Shown piece by piece: positions 7,370 to 7,901 of a stretch of DNA of 7,901 nucleotides; position 1 is the stretch's first letter; every line of letters begins with the position of its first letter. The notes under the pieces are model-generated. The model did not search any database. It was not told where the DNA came from and was given only the letters and a program-made list of their open reading frames with translations. The DNA is from Gammaproteobacteria bacterium. GTDB lineage: Bacteria; Pseudomonadota; Gammaproteobacteria; S012-40. Position numbers and translations under genes: made by a program. The stretch lies in NCBI GenBank assembly GCA_029864945.1, contig JAOTSL010000144.1, forward strand, positions 1-7,901. Reading direction: 5' to 3'.

Positions 7370-7665
7370 TGCTACCAAACTGAATGGATACCAGATCTGT
7401 AATTTACAGATATTTTGTAGCGTTAAGAACAGAGGTTATATCAGCACGGACTGCCTGAGACAGAGGGAAAGGAATCCCATCTGAGTAGAGCTTGAGTTGT
7501 TGTTGCAAGCATAGATTTAAATTCGAACAAAATGTTAAAGAAAGCCTCATTTTGGACGAAAGACACTCATAGAAGATATTAGTTAAATCTTCTAATTCAA
7601 GTAAATATTTGCGATTGGGTTATCAAATATTAAGTTAATTTAAGCATTAGATTGGACAGTAAATT
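7370..7665 (+). ncRNA. Structured RNA or leader under the sigma-54 promoter
   Basis: Nearly 300 bases without a credible ORF follow the sigma-54 promoter. Inverted repeats seen: 7395-7402/7404-7411 (ATCTGTAA/TTACAGAT); 7461-7468/7475-7483 (CAGAGGGA with TCCC-a-TCTG, one bulge); 7490-7494/7506-7510 (GCTTG/CAAGC); 7570-7577/7587-7594 (TAGAAGAT/ATCTTCTA); and 7604-7611/7624-7631 (AATATTTG/CAAATATT). GlrR controls the sRNA glmY in E. coli, so this may be a GlrR-dependent small RNA; alternatively it is a long 5' leader for the 25-codon ORF that follows. I see no similarity to GlmY and no obvious terminator inside, so the 3' end is unknown and the listed end is simply the base before the ORF. Confidence 0.5.
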
Positions 7666-7743
7666 ATGCAAGCACTCGTTGGTACAGTTATTCTTGGTGT
7701 TACAACCTTCTATTTGGCTAGTTATATTTCCTTGATTGGCTAA
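7666..7743 (+). CDS. Putative 25-aa hydrophobic membrane microprotein
   Basis: A short ORF, ATG to TAA, encodes a 25-residue peptide beginning MQALVGTVILGVTTFYLA and ending SYISLIG. It is hydrophobic throughout with no charged side chain, and could form one transmembrane helix (about residues 3-24). A GGA at 7654-7656 lies nine bases before the ATG, a modest ribosome site. It is the only plausible ORF downstream of the sigma-54 promoter and lies about 296 bases after the predicted start of transcription. I do not recognise it. It resembles small single-helix membrane peptides in general form only. Chance occurrence in AT-rich DNA cannot be excluded. Confidence 0.42.
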   Translation: MQALVGTVILGVTTFYLASYISLIG

Positions 7744-7901
7744 TTATTACGTTTGTAACATTTCAATTTCAAATTAAATTGGCAAAAAACCAAATTTACG
7801 TATGTAGATTAAATCTTTTATTCGGTTTAACACGTTGGTGTGGGCTGCTACACTTAAGCCCTAAACACAGAACATCAGCTAGGCTTTTATTCGTTGTATA
7901 A
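7744..7901. other. Right-edge noncoding stretch with hairpins
   Basis: No ORF or RNA gene is recognised here. Two inverted repeats stand out: an imperfect AT-rich one at 7775-7782/7790-7798 (TAAATTGG/CCAAATTTA), and a stronger one at 7838-7846/7857-7868, where GTGTGGGCT pairs with AGCCC and, after a three-base bulge, ACAC. A GGCTTTTATT follows at 7882-7891 and can pair with AAGCC at 7856-7860, an alternative terminator-like fold. These could be the 3' end of the sigma-54 transcript or part of the next gene's upstream region. Confidence 0.3.

Noticed and set aside
7384..7458. 24-codon ORF starting ATG GAT ACC in the leader
   Set aside because: No ribosome site precedes it, it starts only about 14 bases from the predicted transcript start, and it spans the 7395-7411 hairpin; the composition is unremarkable.
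7532..7582. 16-codon ORF starting ATG TTA AAG
   Set aside because: There is no ribosome site, it is very short, and it runs into the 7570-7594 stem; probably chance.

Overview
The window looks like a moderately AT-rich gammaproteobacterial chromosome. The main clue is the histidine kinase / lipoprotein / NtrC-type regulator trio, which I recognise as GlrK-QseG-GlrR (QseE-QseG-QseF, YfhK-YfhG-YfhA), a system known from gammaproteobacteria. I cannot name the genus. No insertion sequence, tRNA, rRNA or CRISPR array was seen.

Left half, minus strand (about 3463 down to 63): a four-gene high-affinity phosphate uptake operon, pstS-pstC-pstA-pstB. It encodes a lipoprotein substrate-binding protein, two permeases and the ATPase. 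The genes overlap, with ATGA junctions at pstC/pstA and pstA/pstB. No terminator is visible after pstB, so the transcript probably continues off the left edge, where phoU may lie.

Centre: a 271-base divergent intergenic region (3464-3734) separates pstS from glrK. I see no convincing Pho box and no sigma-54 promoter there, only a weak sigma-70-like candidate.

Right half, plus strand: glrK (3735-5216), a qseG-like lipoprotein gene (5204-5803) and glrR (5818-7182) form one operon, closed by a clear intrinsic terminator at 7190-7221.

Right end (7222-7901): this stretch has no long ORF but holds the most interesting signals. In order they are a perfect TGTC-N10-GACA palindrome (7263-7280, the motif known for E. 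coli GlrR), a full-consensus IHF site (7311-7323), and a sigma-54 -24/-12 promoter with exact GG-N10-GC spacing (7344-7359). Downstream is a roughly 300-base region rich in perfect or near-perfect hairpins, then a 25-codon ORF for an uncharged hydrophobic peptide (7666-7743). The likely reading is that GlrR activates an adjacent sigma-54 transcript that is either a small regulatory RNA (functionally comparable to enterobacterial GlmY, though no sequence homology is claimed) or a structured leader for a membrane microprotein. In E. coli the GlrR target glmY lies upstream of glrK; here the candidate target is downstream of glrR.
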